From: Mimachlamys varia
Taxonomy: Eukaryota > Mollusca > Bivalvia > Pectinida > Pectinidae
Direction of reading: 5' to 3'
DNA: 64,000 bases
Assembly: GCA_947623455.1 (NCBI GenBank)
Contig: OX392527.1
Coordinates: forward strand, 65,609,115-65,673,114
The translations under genes were made by a program, and so were the position numbers. Positions 50,014-61,489 of this stretch are shown here, piece by piece (position 1 is the stretch's first letter; each line of letters begins with the position of its first letter). The notes under the pieces were generated by a model. That model made no database searches. It was not told the origin of the DNA and worked only from the letters and a program-made list of their open reading frames with translations.

Positions 50014-51240
50014 ACTAGAGGTTAGCAGAGGGATACACTAGAGGTCAGGAGAGAGATACACTAGAGGTTAGCAGAGGGATACACTAGAGGTCAGCAGAGG
50101 GATACACTAGAGGTTAGCAGAGGGATACACTAGAGGTTAGCAGAGGGATACACTAGAGATTAGCAGAGAGATACACAAGAGGTCAGCAGAGAGATTGATA
50201 CACTAGAGGTCAGCAGAGAGATACACTAGAGGTCAGCAGAGAGATACACTAGAGATCAGCAGAGAGATACACTAGAGGTCAGCAGAGAGATACACTAGAG
50301 GTCAGCAGAGAGATACGCTAGAGGTCAGCAGAGAGATTGATACACAAGAGGTCAGCAGAGAGATACACTAGAGGTCAGCTGACAGATACACTAGAGTTCA
50401 GCAGAGAGATTGATACACTAGAGGTCAGCAGAGAGATACACTAGAGGTCTGCAGAGAGATCGATTCACTAGAGGTCAGCTGACAGATACACTAGAGGTCA
50501 GCTGACAGATACACTAGAGGTTAGCAGAGGGATATGCTAGAGGTCGGAGATACACTAGAATTCAGCATAGAGATACACTAGAGGTCAGCAGAGAGCTACA
50601 CTAGAGGTCAGCATAGAGATTGATACACTAGAGGTCAGCAGAGAGATTGATACACTAGAGGTCAGCAGAGAGATACACTAGAGGTCAGCAGAGAGATTAA
50701 TACACTAGAGGTCAGGAGAGAGATACACTAGAGGTCAGCAGAGAGATACACTAGAGGTCAGCAGAGAGATCGATGCACTAGAGGTCAGCTGACAGATACA
50801 CTAAAGGTCAGCAGAGAGATACTGTGACTAGAGGTCAGCAGAGTGATACTAGTGGTCAGCAGAGAGATTGATACTCTAGAGGTCAGCTGACAGATACACT
50901 AGAGGTCAGCAGAAAGATACACTAGAGGTCAGCAGAGAGATACACTAGAGGTCAGCAGAGAGATACACTAGAGGTCAGAAGAGTGATACACTAGAGGTCA
51001 GCAGAGTGATACACTAGAGGTCAGCAGAGGGATACACTAGAGGTCAGCAGAGATACACTAGAGGTCAGCAGAGAGATACACTAGAGGTCAGCAGAGAGAT
51101 ACACTAGAGGTCAGCAGAGTGATACACTAGAGGTCAGCAGAGAGATACACTAGAGGTCAGCAGAGAGATTGATACACTAGAGGTCAGCAGAGAGATACAC
51201 TAGAGGTCAGCAGAGAGATACACTAGAGGTCAGCAGATGG
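50014..51240. repeat. 21-bp minisatellite, about 57 copies
   Basis: The unit is AGAGATACACTAGAGGTCAG plus C, with frequent variants (GGGATACAC, AGAGATTGATACAC with four extra bases, AGCTGACAG). More heterogeneous than the other arrays. A LINE begins ten to twenty bases beyond its right end. Confidence 0.95.
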
Positions 51241-51250
51241 ATCTACACTA

Positions 51251-51263
51251 TAAATACAGTCCA
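51251..51263. repeat. Left target-site duplication of the LINE
   Basis: TAAATACAGTCCA here is identical to 55081-55093, on the other side of the LINE and its A-rich tail. Confidence 0.85.
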
Positions 51264-51279
51264 CGGAGAACTATCCGTT

Positions 51280-53532
51280 ATGCAGAAACAAGCTATAATC
51301 ACTTGTATACCAAAAGGGAATAAACCTAGACACTTTCTGAAAAACTGGCGCCCAATTTCCTTACTAAATATTACATATAAAATAGCATCTGGGGTTATAT
51401 CTCATAGAGTTAAGTCTGTGCTAGATAAACTTATTAGTAAAGATCAAACTGGATTTATGTCAGGACGTTATATTGGGGAAAACACACGATTATTATACGA
51501 TTTAATGCAATTTACAGAAGAAAACAATATACCGGGAATGATTTTAATGATAGATTTTGAAAAAGCTTTTGACTCAGTAACTTGGAATTTTATTAAAAAG
51601 GTTTTGAAATTTTTTGGATTCAAACATGATATTATTGCATGGTTTAAAACTTTACATAGAAATGTATCGGCTTCAGTTAATCAGGGGGGTAATTTATCGT
51701 CTTTTTTTAACATACAAAGAGGTTGTAGACAGGGCGATCCACTAGCTCCTTATATTTTTATCCTTTGTGCAGAAGTATTAGCCATTAGAATTAGAAACAA
51801 CAAGAAAATTAACGGTATCAAAGCTGGCGAACTTCCTATCCTCCTCTCTCAATATGCTGATGATACTTTCCTAATGTTAGATGGATCTAAACAGTCATTA
51901 TCTGAATCCCTAAAAGAACTTGGCAAATATGAAACTATATCTGGGCTAAAAGTAAATATTGATAAGACACAAATTATATGGATAGGATCTAAGAAGTATA
52001 GTCAAGAAATATTTATGCCAGAGCTGAATTTGCAGTGGGGACGGGAAAGATTTATACTTCTAGGGGTAGAATTTGATGTAAACCTACATGCTATGCCTAA
52101 ACTGAATTATGACAAGAAGATAGTGAAACTAAAAACTCTTGTAAACACATGGAAAAAAAGAAACTTAACACCAATAGGGAAAATACACATAATTAAATCT
52201 TTATTTATCTCACAATTTAATCACCTTTTTATAGCTTTACCAAATCCAGATGAGAAGACGTTTAACATAATTAGTTCTATTTTATTTGAATTTTTGTGGA
52301 ATAGTAAAATTGACAAAGTTAAAAGAAATACCGTTGTTCAGGAATATATAAATGGGGGATTAAAAATGGTCAATATAAGGGCTTTTGCAGATTCTCTTAA
52401 GTTGAGTTGGGTGAGAAGACTGTATCACTCACCGGGAAAATGGTTATCAACATTAAAGACTTTTGTAGACACAGATATTTTACTTAACATTGGAGGTGAG
52501 TATGTACAAAAATGTCAAAGCATATGTAATAATTCATTTTGGAAAGATGTTTTTAAATCCTTGTATAAATTACATATTTCAAAAGAAATGACTAATAGAA
52601 GGAGAAAGTCAGTGTTAGAAATACCTCTCTGGTTCAATAAAGATATTACTATATCAGGTAAACCTATTTTTTACAAAGAATGGTATACAAAAGGAGTAAG
52701 GACTATAGCTGACCTGCTTAAGGATGATAACTTTGATACTTTTCTCATTTTTGAAGATTTTTTGCAGGCATATAATGTGACAACTAATTTTCTTAAATAC
52801 CAAGGGATAATATCTTCAGTAAAAAGTTTCATATCACATCAACAGACTTTAGAGACTACCATAGTGCGACCAATTATTCCTTTACATATACAGATCTTTT
52901 TAAAACATTTCAAAGGATCAAAAGATTTTTATCATATTTTGAATCAAAGTCTAAGAGAGCCAACTGGTATAGCCAAGTGGGGGGAACAGTTTGAACTTAC
53001 TAAGCAAGACTGGTCAATTTATTACAAAATGCCATTCCAGATAACAGATAATACTAAACTTCAGTGGCTTCAATACAGAATATCTCATCACATTCTTACT
53101 ACTAATTCCAGACTTTTTAAAGCAAAATTAGTTACCAGTCCGTTATGTAATTTATGTAATTGTGAAAGAGAAACAATAACTCATCTTCTTTGGGAATGTC
53201 AAGAAGTCCAAAATCTTCTGCAAGTTTTAGAGACACTTACAGATGCATTGTTTATACCTTTTTCTGCTAACAAACAATCCTTTTTGTTTGGACTAACAAA
53301 TAGAAATAGCCCCAGTTTCAGAGTTGACAATGAAATCATTTTAATAGTTAAACACTTCATATACAAAACACGATGTTTACATAGTTCTTTGAATATTAAT
53401 GCACTTGTTAAAAACATACAAACCCACTATACAGTTCAAAAATATATTTCAAACAGCAAAAGTGACACATTTAGACTGAAATTCACCAATGAATGGAGAA
53501 AATGGGAAAATCTGATCAAAATCAATATTTAA
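51280..53532 (+). CDS. LINE ORF2 protein, reverse transcriptase and C-terminal zinc-knuckle part
   Basis: The product would copy LINE RNA into DNA at the target site. Of the 750 codons from the first ATG: NWRPISLLN (22-30); the catalytic MIDFEKAFDSV (90-100), with D92 as the likely metal ligand; RGCRQGDPLAPYIF (147-160); and QYADDT (191-196) with the catalytic DD pair. Then come a thumb/connection region and a cysteine-histidine motif CNLC-x8-H-x4-C (C623, C626, H635, C640), typical of the C-terminus of L1/Tx1-like ORF2. The frame opens already at about 51265 (GELSV before the ATG), so the ATG is internal, and the endonuclease domain is lost through 5' truncation. With no promoter or endonuclease it is unlikely to be active. 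No stops or frameshifts are seen. The clade call is by eye; a related LINE clade is possible. Confidence 0.85.
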   Translation: MQKQAIITCIPKGNKPRHFLKNWRPISLLNITYKIASGVISHRVKSVLDKLISKDQTGFMSGRYIGENTRLLYDLMQFTEENNIPGMILMIDFEKAFDSVTWNFIKKVLKFFGFKHDIIAWFKTLHRNVSASVNQGGNLSSFFNIQRGCRQGDPLAPYIFILCAEVLAIRIRNNKKINGIKAGELPILLSQYADDTFLMLDGSKQSLSESLKELGKYETISGLKVNIDKTQIIWIGSKKYSQEIFMPELNLQWGRERFILLGVEFDVNLHAMPKLNYDKKIVKLKTLVNTWKKRNLTPIGKIHIIKSLFISQFNHLFIALPNPDEKTFNIISSILFEFLWNSKIDKVKRNTVVQEYINGGLKMVNIRAFADSLKLSWVRRLYHSPGKWLSTLKTFVDTDILLNIGGEYVQKCQSICNNSFWKDVFKSLYKLHISKEMTNRRRKSVLEIPLWFNKDITISGKPIFYKEWYTKGVRTIADLLKDDNFDTFLIFEDFLQAYNVTTNFLKYQGIISSVKSFISHQQTLETTIVRPIIPLHIQIFLKHFKGSKDFYHILNQSLREPTGIAKWGEQFELTKQDWSIYYKMPFQITDNTKLQWLQYRISHHILTTNSRLFKAKLVTSPLCNLCNCERETITHLLWECQEVQNLLQVLETLTDALFIPFSANKQSFLFGLTNRNSPSFRVDNEIILIVKHFIYKTRCLHSSLNINALVKNIQTHYTVQKYISNSKSDTFRLKFTNEWRKWENLIKINI

Positions 53533-53755
53533 TTCTATTGTTAAATGAAATTTATAAATTTACATCTTGACAGTGCCATTGCTGGCTAATTTTTACAGTA
53601 TCAATAAGTACTACTGATCATCCCATGGGTTACTTCCCTTCCTCTGTCTTCCTTCTCTGTTACCCTTTCCTTGATACTAGCATAATGATTGATAGTTGTT
53701 GATATTCAACTCATTTTTTCTCTACTCCCCAGGTTCTTTCTTTCCCTCTCTTATT

Positions 53756-53759
53756 CTCT

Positions 53760-53792
<33 letters not shown>

Positions 53793-54848
53793 CCCACCTC
53801 GTTGTGTGTTTTGTTTGTGTGTGTGTGTGTGTTTATGTATGTATTCATGTTGTAAAATTGTATGTGCAAGAGTGAATATGTGAGAGTGTGACTGAGATTT
53901 AAGGAGTAGAAATATCATGATGACAGTGGTGATACTATCGTAGAAATGATGATGATGATGATGATGATGATGATATATTCATAATGTAGATGATATGATA
54001 ATGCTGATGATAATAATGTACTGTATTTGATGTATTGAAGTTATTATGATGATGATGATCATAATGATGATGATGATGATGATGATGAGAATGATGCTGA
54101 TGCATTGATGATGATGATGATGAGAATGATGATGATGGAGTTTGATGCATTGATGATGATAATGTATTGTATTTATGTTATGCTGAGTATGAAGATGATG
54201 ATGAGGAGGAGGATGAAGTGTTGATGATGATAATGACGAAAACTATGAGAATGATAATGATGAAGATGATATTATGATGATGAGGAGGATGATATGCTTG
54301 ATGCATTGATAGTGAGAATGAGGATGATGATGAGTAATGAGGAGGATGATTATGATGATGGTGATGAGAAAGATGCATTGATGATGATGATGATTATGAT
54401 CCTTATTTATTGTATTTGATGTATATTGATGTACTTAGTAATGATATACTCGATAATAGGAAAATGATGAGGATGATAAGGATGATGATGAGTGTGATGC
54501 ATTGATAATGATTATGATGATAAGAATAAGAATGATGATGATGCATTGATGATGATGATGATGATGATGAGGATGATGATGATGAGTGTGATGCACTGAT
54601 AATGATTATGATGATAAGAATGAGAATGATGATGATGCATTGATGATGATGATGATGATGATGATGTATTGTATTTATGTTATGCTGAGTATGAAGACGA
54701 TGATGATGAGGAGTATGAAGTTATGATGATGATAATGACGAAAACTATGAGAATGATAATGATGACGATGATATTATGATGATGAGGAGGATGATATGTT
54801 TGATACGTTATACATTGATAGTGAGAATGAGGATGATGATGAGCAATG

Positions 54849-54880
<32 letters not shown>

Positions 54881-54915
54881 AATGATTGATGATGATGATG
54901 ATGATGATGATGATA
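53756..54915. repeat. CT, GT and GAT microsatellites in the LINE 3' region
   Basis: (CT)n at about 53768-53793, (GT)n at 53813-53832, then almost 1 kb of (GAT)n-rich DNA (about 53945-54912) interrupted by GAA, GAG and AAT. A segment with TGTATTTATGTTATGCTGAG occurs near 54168 and 54668, an internal duplication of about 500 bp. Minus-strand His/Ser-rich frames are by-products. Confidence 0.92.
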
Positions 54916-55080
54916 TATTATATAATTAGAAATAACGATGTTATGCAGACAATGATTATCCGTAGTTGTCGTGATGTTGTTGATGAAAATGTGTAGGTGT
55001 GGAAGTGTGTGTGTGTTATGTCAAATGTAATTGTATATCTATGTAAAATTCATGAAAAATAAAACAAATATAAAAAAAAA

Positions 55081-55093
55081 TAAATACAGTCCA
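55081..55093. repeat. Right target-site duplication of the LINE
   Basis: TAAATACAGTCCA follows the poly-A tail directly and equals 51251-51263. Confidence 0.85.
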
Positions 55094-55200
55094 TATCTAC
55101 TGGTTATATAGTCCAAATCTACTGTATAATTATATATATAGTCCATATCTACTGGTTATATAGTCCAAATCTACTGTATATATATATATACTGTCCATAT
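55086..55200. repeat. 52-bp tandem repeat, about 2 copies
   Basis: GTCCATATCTACTGGTTATA, then TAGTCCAAATCTACTGTATA, occurs twice with (TA)n between. Confidence 0.88.
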
Positions 55201-55387
55201 ATACTGTTTTGAGTGTAAAACTCACAAAAATATCACCAGAATAATTCCTCATGTCTTGCCTTATATTTTTTCACAATATTCAAATATGGTCCGTTTGAAA
55301 AGAAAACAAATTTTTGTTGATCCTAAAGCAACAAAAGCTGTCCATAGAGAAACACTGGCTGCCATATCAGCTGGCCAATAACAGGTC

Positions 55388-55455
55388 TTAGTTCATTCAC
55401 CCCTAAAGATGCACTTGAGTTCATCCAATGCAAAGGTTGGACTAGCTAGTTCCAC
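55388..55455 (+). mobile_element. Palindromic MITE-like element, copy 6 (5' part)
   Basis: TAGTTCATTCACCCCTAAAG, then CACTTGAGTTCATCCAATGC and GGTTGGACTAG, matches the left two thirds of the family; the right end is missing. Confidence 0.6.
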
Positions 55456-57158
55456 ACACATCGATTGTTGGGATGGGTATGCATTGAAAAACATTATTAA
55501 TGATTGTAAAATCTTGCAAAATGAGAGACAATTAGCGGCCCTTTTCTTTTAAAACAATATACCTTAAATGTACAAATGTACTTTTTATTTATTTATTTAT
55601 TTTTTGACAAAATCAGGTTTCATATTACCATTTGAGCTAATTTTCTCCCATACACAGTTATCCCCTTGAAGTTTATCTCTACTGAGTATATTCAAAGACA
55701 ATTTTGGGAATGGAGTCAAAGAATGAAAATATATGTATTGAAAAAATAAGATTAAAAAATTTGTGGCATGCAATCTGAAATTATGATTAGATTTTTGTGC
55801 ATTCTATAGATTTGATTTATATGCATAAGAAAGTTTTTATTGACAAATTCTATATATTACAAAAATAAGAGAGAAAAAACATCAGAGAACAATACGTGCT
55901 TGATAAGGAAATATTTTTTTCATTTCTATCAAATTTATTCCATCATATCATGCAAACTTATGATATAGACTGCACTTTGGTTGAAATAGACATTCTGAAT
56001 GATATGTACACATGCAATGCACAGCGTGTATATATTACTATACTGAAATGATATGTACACATGCAATGCACAGCGTGTATATATTACTATACTGAAATGA
56101 TATTAATAGTGTGTGGGTAACATGTATTTCAGTTTAGCATGAATTGTATGTGAATTGCTTTATGACTCACGAAGAAAGTGTATATCTTTGTGTATTTGAA
56201 TTTTGCATGGCATGGCCTAATATCTGTTGTTTGTAACGTAATACTAACATTCATCTGTATCAATTTGAAAGTATTTCATGTTAGGTTTACCATATAGCAT
56301 GCCTGCTTAGATTGCAGGCCTGGAAGGATATATTCACCACAAGTCAAATTTATAGCATGATAAATGTATTGGTATTATCTTAAAATGCGAATTTAACAGA
56401 TTTTTGTTTCCTATATTTTCATATCTGTTCTAATAAACACAGTTTTCTGTTGTCAATATTTTATCAAGAAATTTTCTTGGGAACTTTTCCATAACTTACA
56501 ATCAATGTGTATAAGTGCCAAATTAACTCTGTATGAGCTGAGCTATTTTCAGATAAGATTGATCTCATATTTGTGCAGGTATCAATACAAATGATAGAGA
56601 CTTGCCAACATCCATAGAAAATAAGTCAATGATATATAGGCCTCAGATCTCAGTACTTCGAATCTTGTGTATTGTTTATATATATGTGTGGTTTATATCA
56701 AGTATACATACTATATACTAATATTTCATTATTAATTCTGCATTTTTTTCAGTATTCTCAAAGTGAATATGATTATGAAAATATCGGGAAAAATTTTAAA
56801 TCAATTTGATTAAAATGGTAATCAAATTTAAAGAAAAAAAAAATATTGGTCAAATTGATCTAAAATAAAATTATCAAAAATGGTATTAATAGTATGTGAC
56901 ACTTTTGAGAATATTTATTGTACATTGATCCTTTAACATGATCTGGAATATTTCTGTGGAAAGATTTTATCAGTAGTAAAACTGTCACAAAAGAACAGAG
57001 AAAATTTGTGTATATACTTGTTCATTGTGTGTTTATTCCTTATGCATTTTCCACTAAAACTATGACAAATTTCAATTGGTTAAAAGAAATTGGGAATTGT
57101 TATGTGCTATGAATACATTTTTATTCGTTTATTTATTTGATGTTTTCACTATAATCAT
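55456..57158. other. AT-rich stretch with a 49-bp duplication, no supported gene
   Basis: ATGATATGTACACATGCAAT, then GCACAGCGTGTATATATTAC, is duplicated in tandem at about 55999-56096. Otherwise strongly AT-rich with no frame of note. Confidence 0.55.
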
Positions 57159-57247
57159 TTTAACTCTTTTCCCCAGAAGACACATTTGAACCTTTCCAAT
57201 TCAAATGTTGGAATAGTTCATTATGAACCTTTAGGGGTAAATAACAT
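57159..57247 (+). mobile_element. Palindromic MITE-like element, copy 7
   Basis: TTAACTCTTTTCCCCAGAAG at the left, CCTTTAGGGGTAAATAACAT at the right, and CCAATTCAAATGTTGGAATA inside. Confidence 0.75.
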
Positions 57248-57791
57248 AAATTGAAAGGAGACACAGATTCCAGATCTCTGTTATGCATGCGATGTCTAAA
57301 TGCACTTTTACATGTGGTGATGAATTAATTGCTTATCAAACACAGGTTTTGGGCAAGGTAAGCAATGAAGTTCCCTTGTAACATTAATTAGTCACCCTGT
57401 AGAAACACCAGCCACCGGGTTTGATTTCAGATGGACAGAGATAGACAAACATGCTGCTTATGATGGTCTGATTGGCTAGCTCATTTGAATCCTAGATTTG
57501 TAGTTTGTGTGTTTTTAGCTTTGTGACAGCGAATAGATTTTTCAAATATTTGTATTTCATGAGTTGTATCTAATATTTGATGTAGGTAACAACTTGTCTA
57601 AGACTTTGTCTAAATTTGGACTTGAGGATGTGTGATACTGTATTTGTATGGAATATCTTTACAATAAAGCTCCACTACAGGAAAGACAGGAATAACAATG
57701 AGAAATCTTTAGCTGATACTTTGAAAAGTTTGTGCAAGAATGCATTCCTATTGGTTGTTTACTAATGCTAATCACAGATTTGATAAGTAAG
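57248..57791. other. No supported gene
   Basis: AATAAA at about 57663 follows a transcript-end-like AT-rich stretch, but no upstream coding sequence supports it as a 3' UTR. Confidence 0.45.
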
Positions 57792-59955
57792 AGAATACAT
57801 ATCCAACTGACTGGAGAACAATATACATATCCAACTGACTGGAGAACAATATACATATCCAACTGACTGGAGAACAGTACACATATCCAACTGACTGGAG
57901 AACAATACACATATCCAACTGACTGGAGAACAATATACATATCCAACTGACTGGAGAACAATATACATATCCAACTGACTGGAGAACAATATACATATCC
58001 AACTGACTGGAGAACAATATACATATCCAACTGACTGGAGAACAATACACATATCCAACTGACTGGAGAACAATACACATATCCAACTGACTGGAGAACA
58101 ATATACATATCCAACTGACTGGAGAACAATACACATATCCAACTGACTGGAGAACAATATACATATCCAACTGACTGGAGAACAATACACATATCCAACT
58201 GACTGGAGAACAATACACATATCCAACTGACTGGAGAACAATATACATATCCAACTGACTGGAGAACAATACACATATCCAACTGACTGGAGAACAATAC
58301 ACATATCCAACTGACTGGAGAACGATATACATATCCAACTGACTGGAGAACAATACACATATCTAACTGACTGGAGAACGATATACATATCCAACTGACT
58401 GGAGAACAATATACATATCCAACTGACTGGAGAACAATACACATATCCAACTGACTGGAGAACAATACACATATCCAACTGACTGGAGAACAATACACAT
58501 ATCCAACTGACTGGAGAACAATATACATATCCAACTGACTGGAGAACAATACACATATCCAACTGACTGGAGAACAATATACATATCCAACTGACTGGAG
58601 AACAATACACATATCCAACTGACTGGAGAACAATACACATATCCAACTGACTGGAGAACAATATACATATCCAACTGACTGGAGAACAATACACATATCT
58701 AACTGACTGGAGAACGATATACATATCCAACTGACTGGAGAACAATATACATATCCAACTGACTGGAGAACAATACACATATCCAACTGACTGGAGAACA
58801 ATACACATATCCAACTGACTGGAGAACAATACTCATATCCAACTGACTGGAGAACAATATACATATCCAACTGACTGGAGAACAATATACATATCCAACT
58901 GACTGGAGAACAATATACATATCCAACTGACTGGAGAACAATACACATATCCAACTGACTGGAGAACAATACTCATATCCAACTGACTGGAGAACAATAT
59001 ACATATCCAACTGACTGGAGAACAATACACATATCCAACTGACTGGAGAACAATACACATATCCAACTGACTGGAGAACAATACACATATCCAACTGACT
59101 GGAGAACAATACTCATATCCAACTGACTGGAGAACAATATACATATCCAACTGACTGGAGAACAATACACATATCCAACTGACTGGAGAACAATACACAT
59201 ATCCAACTGACTGGAGAACAATATACATATCCAACTGACTGGAGAACAATATACATATCCAACTGACTGGAGAACAATACACATATCTAACTGACTGGAG
59301 AACGATATACATATCCAACTGACTGGAGAACAATATACATATCTAACTGACTGGAGAACAATATACATATCCAACTGACTGGAGAACAATACACATATCC
59401 AACTGACTGGAGAACAATACACATATCCAACTGACTGGAGAACAATATACATATCCAACTGACTGGAGAACAATACACATATCCAACTGACTGGAGAACA
59501 ATACACATATCTAACTGACTGGAGAACGATAAACATATCCAACTGACTGGAGAACGATATATATATCCAACTGACTGGAGAACGATATACATATCCAACT
59601 GACTGGAGAACAATACACATATCTAACTGACTGGAGAACAATATACATATCCTACTGACTGGAGAACAATACACATATCTAACTGACTGGAGAACGATAT
59701 ACATATCTAACTGACTGGAGAACAATACACATATCCAACTGACGTGAGAACGATACACATATCCAACTGACTGGAGAACAATATACATATCCAACTGACT
59801 GGAGAACAATATACATATCCAACTGACTGGAGAACAATACACATATCCAACTGACTGGAGAACAATATACATATCCAACTGACTGGAGAACAATATACAT
59901 ATCCAACTGACTGGAGAACAATATACATATCCAACTGACTGGACAACAATATACC
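57792..59955. repeat. 28-bp minisatellite, about 77 copies
   Basis: The unit is CCAACTGACTGGAGAACAAT plus ACACATAT or ATACATAT. Almost all variation is at a few positions (TACACA or TATACA; CAAT or CGAT; CCAACTG or CTAACTG; rare ACTCATAT). All three minus frames stay open for up to 436 codons; these are by-products of a stop-free unit. Confidence 0.97.
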
Positions 59956-59966
59956 CAGGACATTTT

Positions 59967-60585
59967 TGAGGGGAAATTAAGTTCATCATAAGGGGATTTT
60001 AAGTTGAATATATTTTTCTGGTACAAGTCTATTGCAAGTGCATTTTAAGTGGATTAAGTGGATTTTAAGTGGTTACCATAAGGGGATTTAAAGCGTCTCG
60101 AAATATTTAAATGAGCTTTCCAGTGGATTTCAAGCAGTCCTGTTAAGGGGATTTCAAGTGGCTTTCCCAAGGGGATTTCAAGTAGTCCTGTTAAGGGGAT
60201 TTTAAGTGGCTTCTCCAAGTGGATTTCAAGTAGTCCTGTTAAGGGGATTTCAAGTAGTCCTGTTAAGGGGATTTTAAGTGGCTTCTCCAAGTGGATTTCA
60301 AGTAGTCCTGTTAAGGGGATTTTAAGTGGCTTCTCCAAGTGGATTTCAAGTAGTCCTGTTAAGGGGATTTCAAGTAGTCCTGTTAAGGGGATTTTAAGTG
60401 GTTTTTCCAAGGGGATTTAAAGCGTCTCGAAATATTTAAATGAGATTTCCAGTGGATTTTAAGTAGTCCTGTTAAGGGGATTTCAAGTAGTTCCGAAAAA
60501 CATTTTCCAGTGGATTTCAAGTGGTCTGGTCAAGGGGTTTATAAGTTGCTCCACCAAGTGTTTATCGAGTGGCGCTGCTAAGCCT
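59967..60585. repeat. 24-bp degenerate minisatellite, about 22 copies
   Basis: The two alternating units are GGATTTCAAGTAGTCCTGTT plus AAGG, and GGATTTTAAGTGGCTTCTCC plus AAGT. A larger block with AAAGCGTCTCGAAATATTTA recurs with a 329-bp shift (60082 and 60411). The core AAGGGGATTTCAAGTGG (60145-60161) is found inverted at 63953-63969. Confidence 0.93.
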
Positions 60586-60770
60586 GAGGGGATACCAAGA
60601 AGTCCATTAATTTTTGTAATTTTCTTGAAGAGTGAAAACTGCAGCTATTGGCATGAAAGCTGTAGGGAGTTCATAGCTGCTCAATACCTTAAAATAAAAC
60701 AAAAACAATAAAATAAAATTATATAAATTTATCCACGGAATTATACAAAATATATTTCAAACTTTGATTT
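60586..60770. other. Spacer, possible 3' UTR of the minus-strand candidate gene
   Basis: AT-rich. No canonical AATAAA on the minus strand is seen close to the candidate stop codon. Confidence 0.35.
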
Positions 60771-60899
60771 TTATAACTGCTTTCCCAATTGCTGGTCATC
60801 ACGGAAGATGTACAACTGGCCTGGATTGTGATGGTGTCCCGGCAATTTCCTATGGTTCTGATTGAATGAGCAGCTCATGCAGTTGATCAATTGAAAAAT
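60771..60899 (-). CDS. Candidate terminal coding exon, unknown small protein
   Basis: On the minus strand a good acceptor (TTGTCTTGTGTGTTGCAG, AG at 60900-60901) opens an exon whose frame runs 42 codons to a TAA at 60771-60773, starting IFQLINCMSCSF and ending DDQQLGKQL. The frame joins in phase 0 with the exon at 61390-61489, so the two together stay open for 75 codons. I recognise no family. A second frame in the same exon reads SIDQLHELLIQSEP before a stop and looks equally protein-like, but it does not fit the phase of the upstream exon. Function unknown. Confidence 0.35.
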   Translation of the reverse strand: MFQLINCMSCSFNQNHRKLPGHHHNPGQLYIFRDDQQLGKQL

Positions 60900-61389
60900 C
60901 TGCAACACACAAGACAATGCAAAATGTATTAAGAATAAATCAGTGACTGAATACAAACAAGTTAGATATTTTTTTCACTAGTATTTCTACGATATGGCAT
61001 GTTGTTAAATGTTTTGTTTCATTTGCTGATCATTTTACTGCAATTCACTTAAGTTACATGTAGCATAAATAAAGCCACAGCAAGATAAGCGGCCCAATGG
61101 GTCTTAACGGTCGTCATCTAACTATTTATAATTTTAGTTGTTTATGAGATTTACATACTTGACCCCTGTGATCTTGAAAGTGGCCCTCCATACCCCCCTC
61201 CCCCGCAAGTTGGCTCTTTGTGCAGATGACCATGAACTTAAATATGACCAATTCAACCAACTACATTGTACATGTAACAGGGCAGCTAATATATGACAAA
61301 TTTACAGGAGTCTTGAGTGGTACAACTTCATCATCTTTGTAAAATATGAGCTGCTGACAGTGACAAATAAGAATTTAAATGAAAATTAC

Positions 61390-61489
61390 CATCTGTTGGT
61401 GTTGTGATCCACATAACATATTTCTGTTAGTTAAAGAAAATGAAGGTCCGGCATCAAATCTTCCAACATCCAGACCAGCTTTGCACAGT
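61390..61489 (-). CDS. Candidate internal coding exon, unknown small protein
   Basis: On the minus strand TTTTTTTTCACTTAG (AG at 61490-61491) precedes a 100-base exon that ends CAGATG/GTAATT (donor GT at 61388-61389). Of its three frames only one is open throughout; it begins LCKAGLDVGRFDAGPSF and includes LTNRNMLCGSQ. It ends on a full codon and continues in the exon at 60771-60899. It needs two bases of the first codon from an upstream exon, which the candidate first exon at 62386 (phase 0) does not supply; a further exon or a different start would be required. Confidence 0.4.

Larger units (their letters stand above)
51264..55080 (+). mobile_element. 5'-truncated L1/Tx1-type LINE
   Basis: The insertion is bounded by a 13-bp target-site duplication, begins inside the reverse transcriptase region, and ends with AATAAA (55058-55063), then ATATAAAAAAAAA. 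It thus has the classic form of a target-primed, 5'-truncated LINE. It is about 3.8 kb: 2.25 kb of open frame, then about 1.5 kb of 3' region dominated by CT, GT and GAT microsatellites. The open frame is intact, so the insertion is probably fairly recent. Confidence 0.85.

Noticed and set aside
53935..54378. Histidine/serine-rich minus-strand proteins
   Set aside because: Translation of the (GAT)n microsatellite inside the LINE 3' region.
57659..59989. Minus-strand frames of up to 436 codons
   Set aside because: A stop-free 28-bp unit keeps all three minus frames open. This is a repeat by-product.
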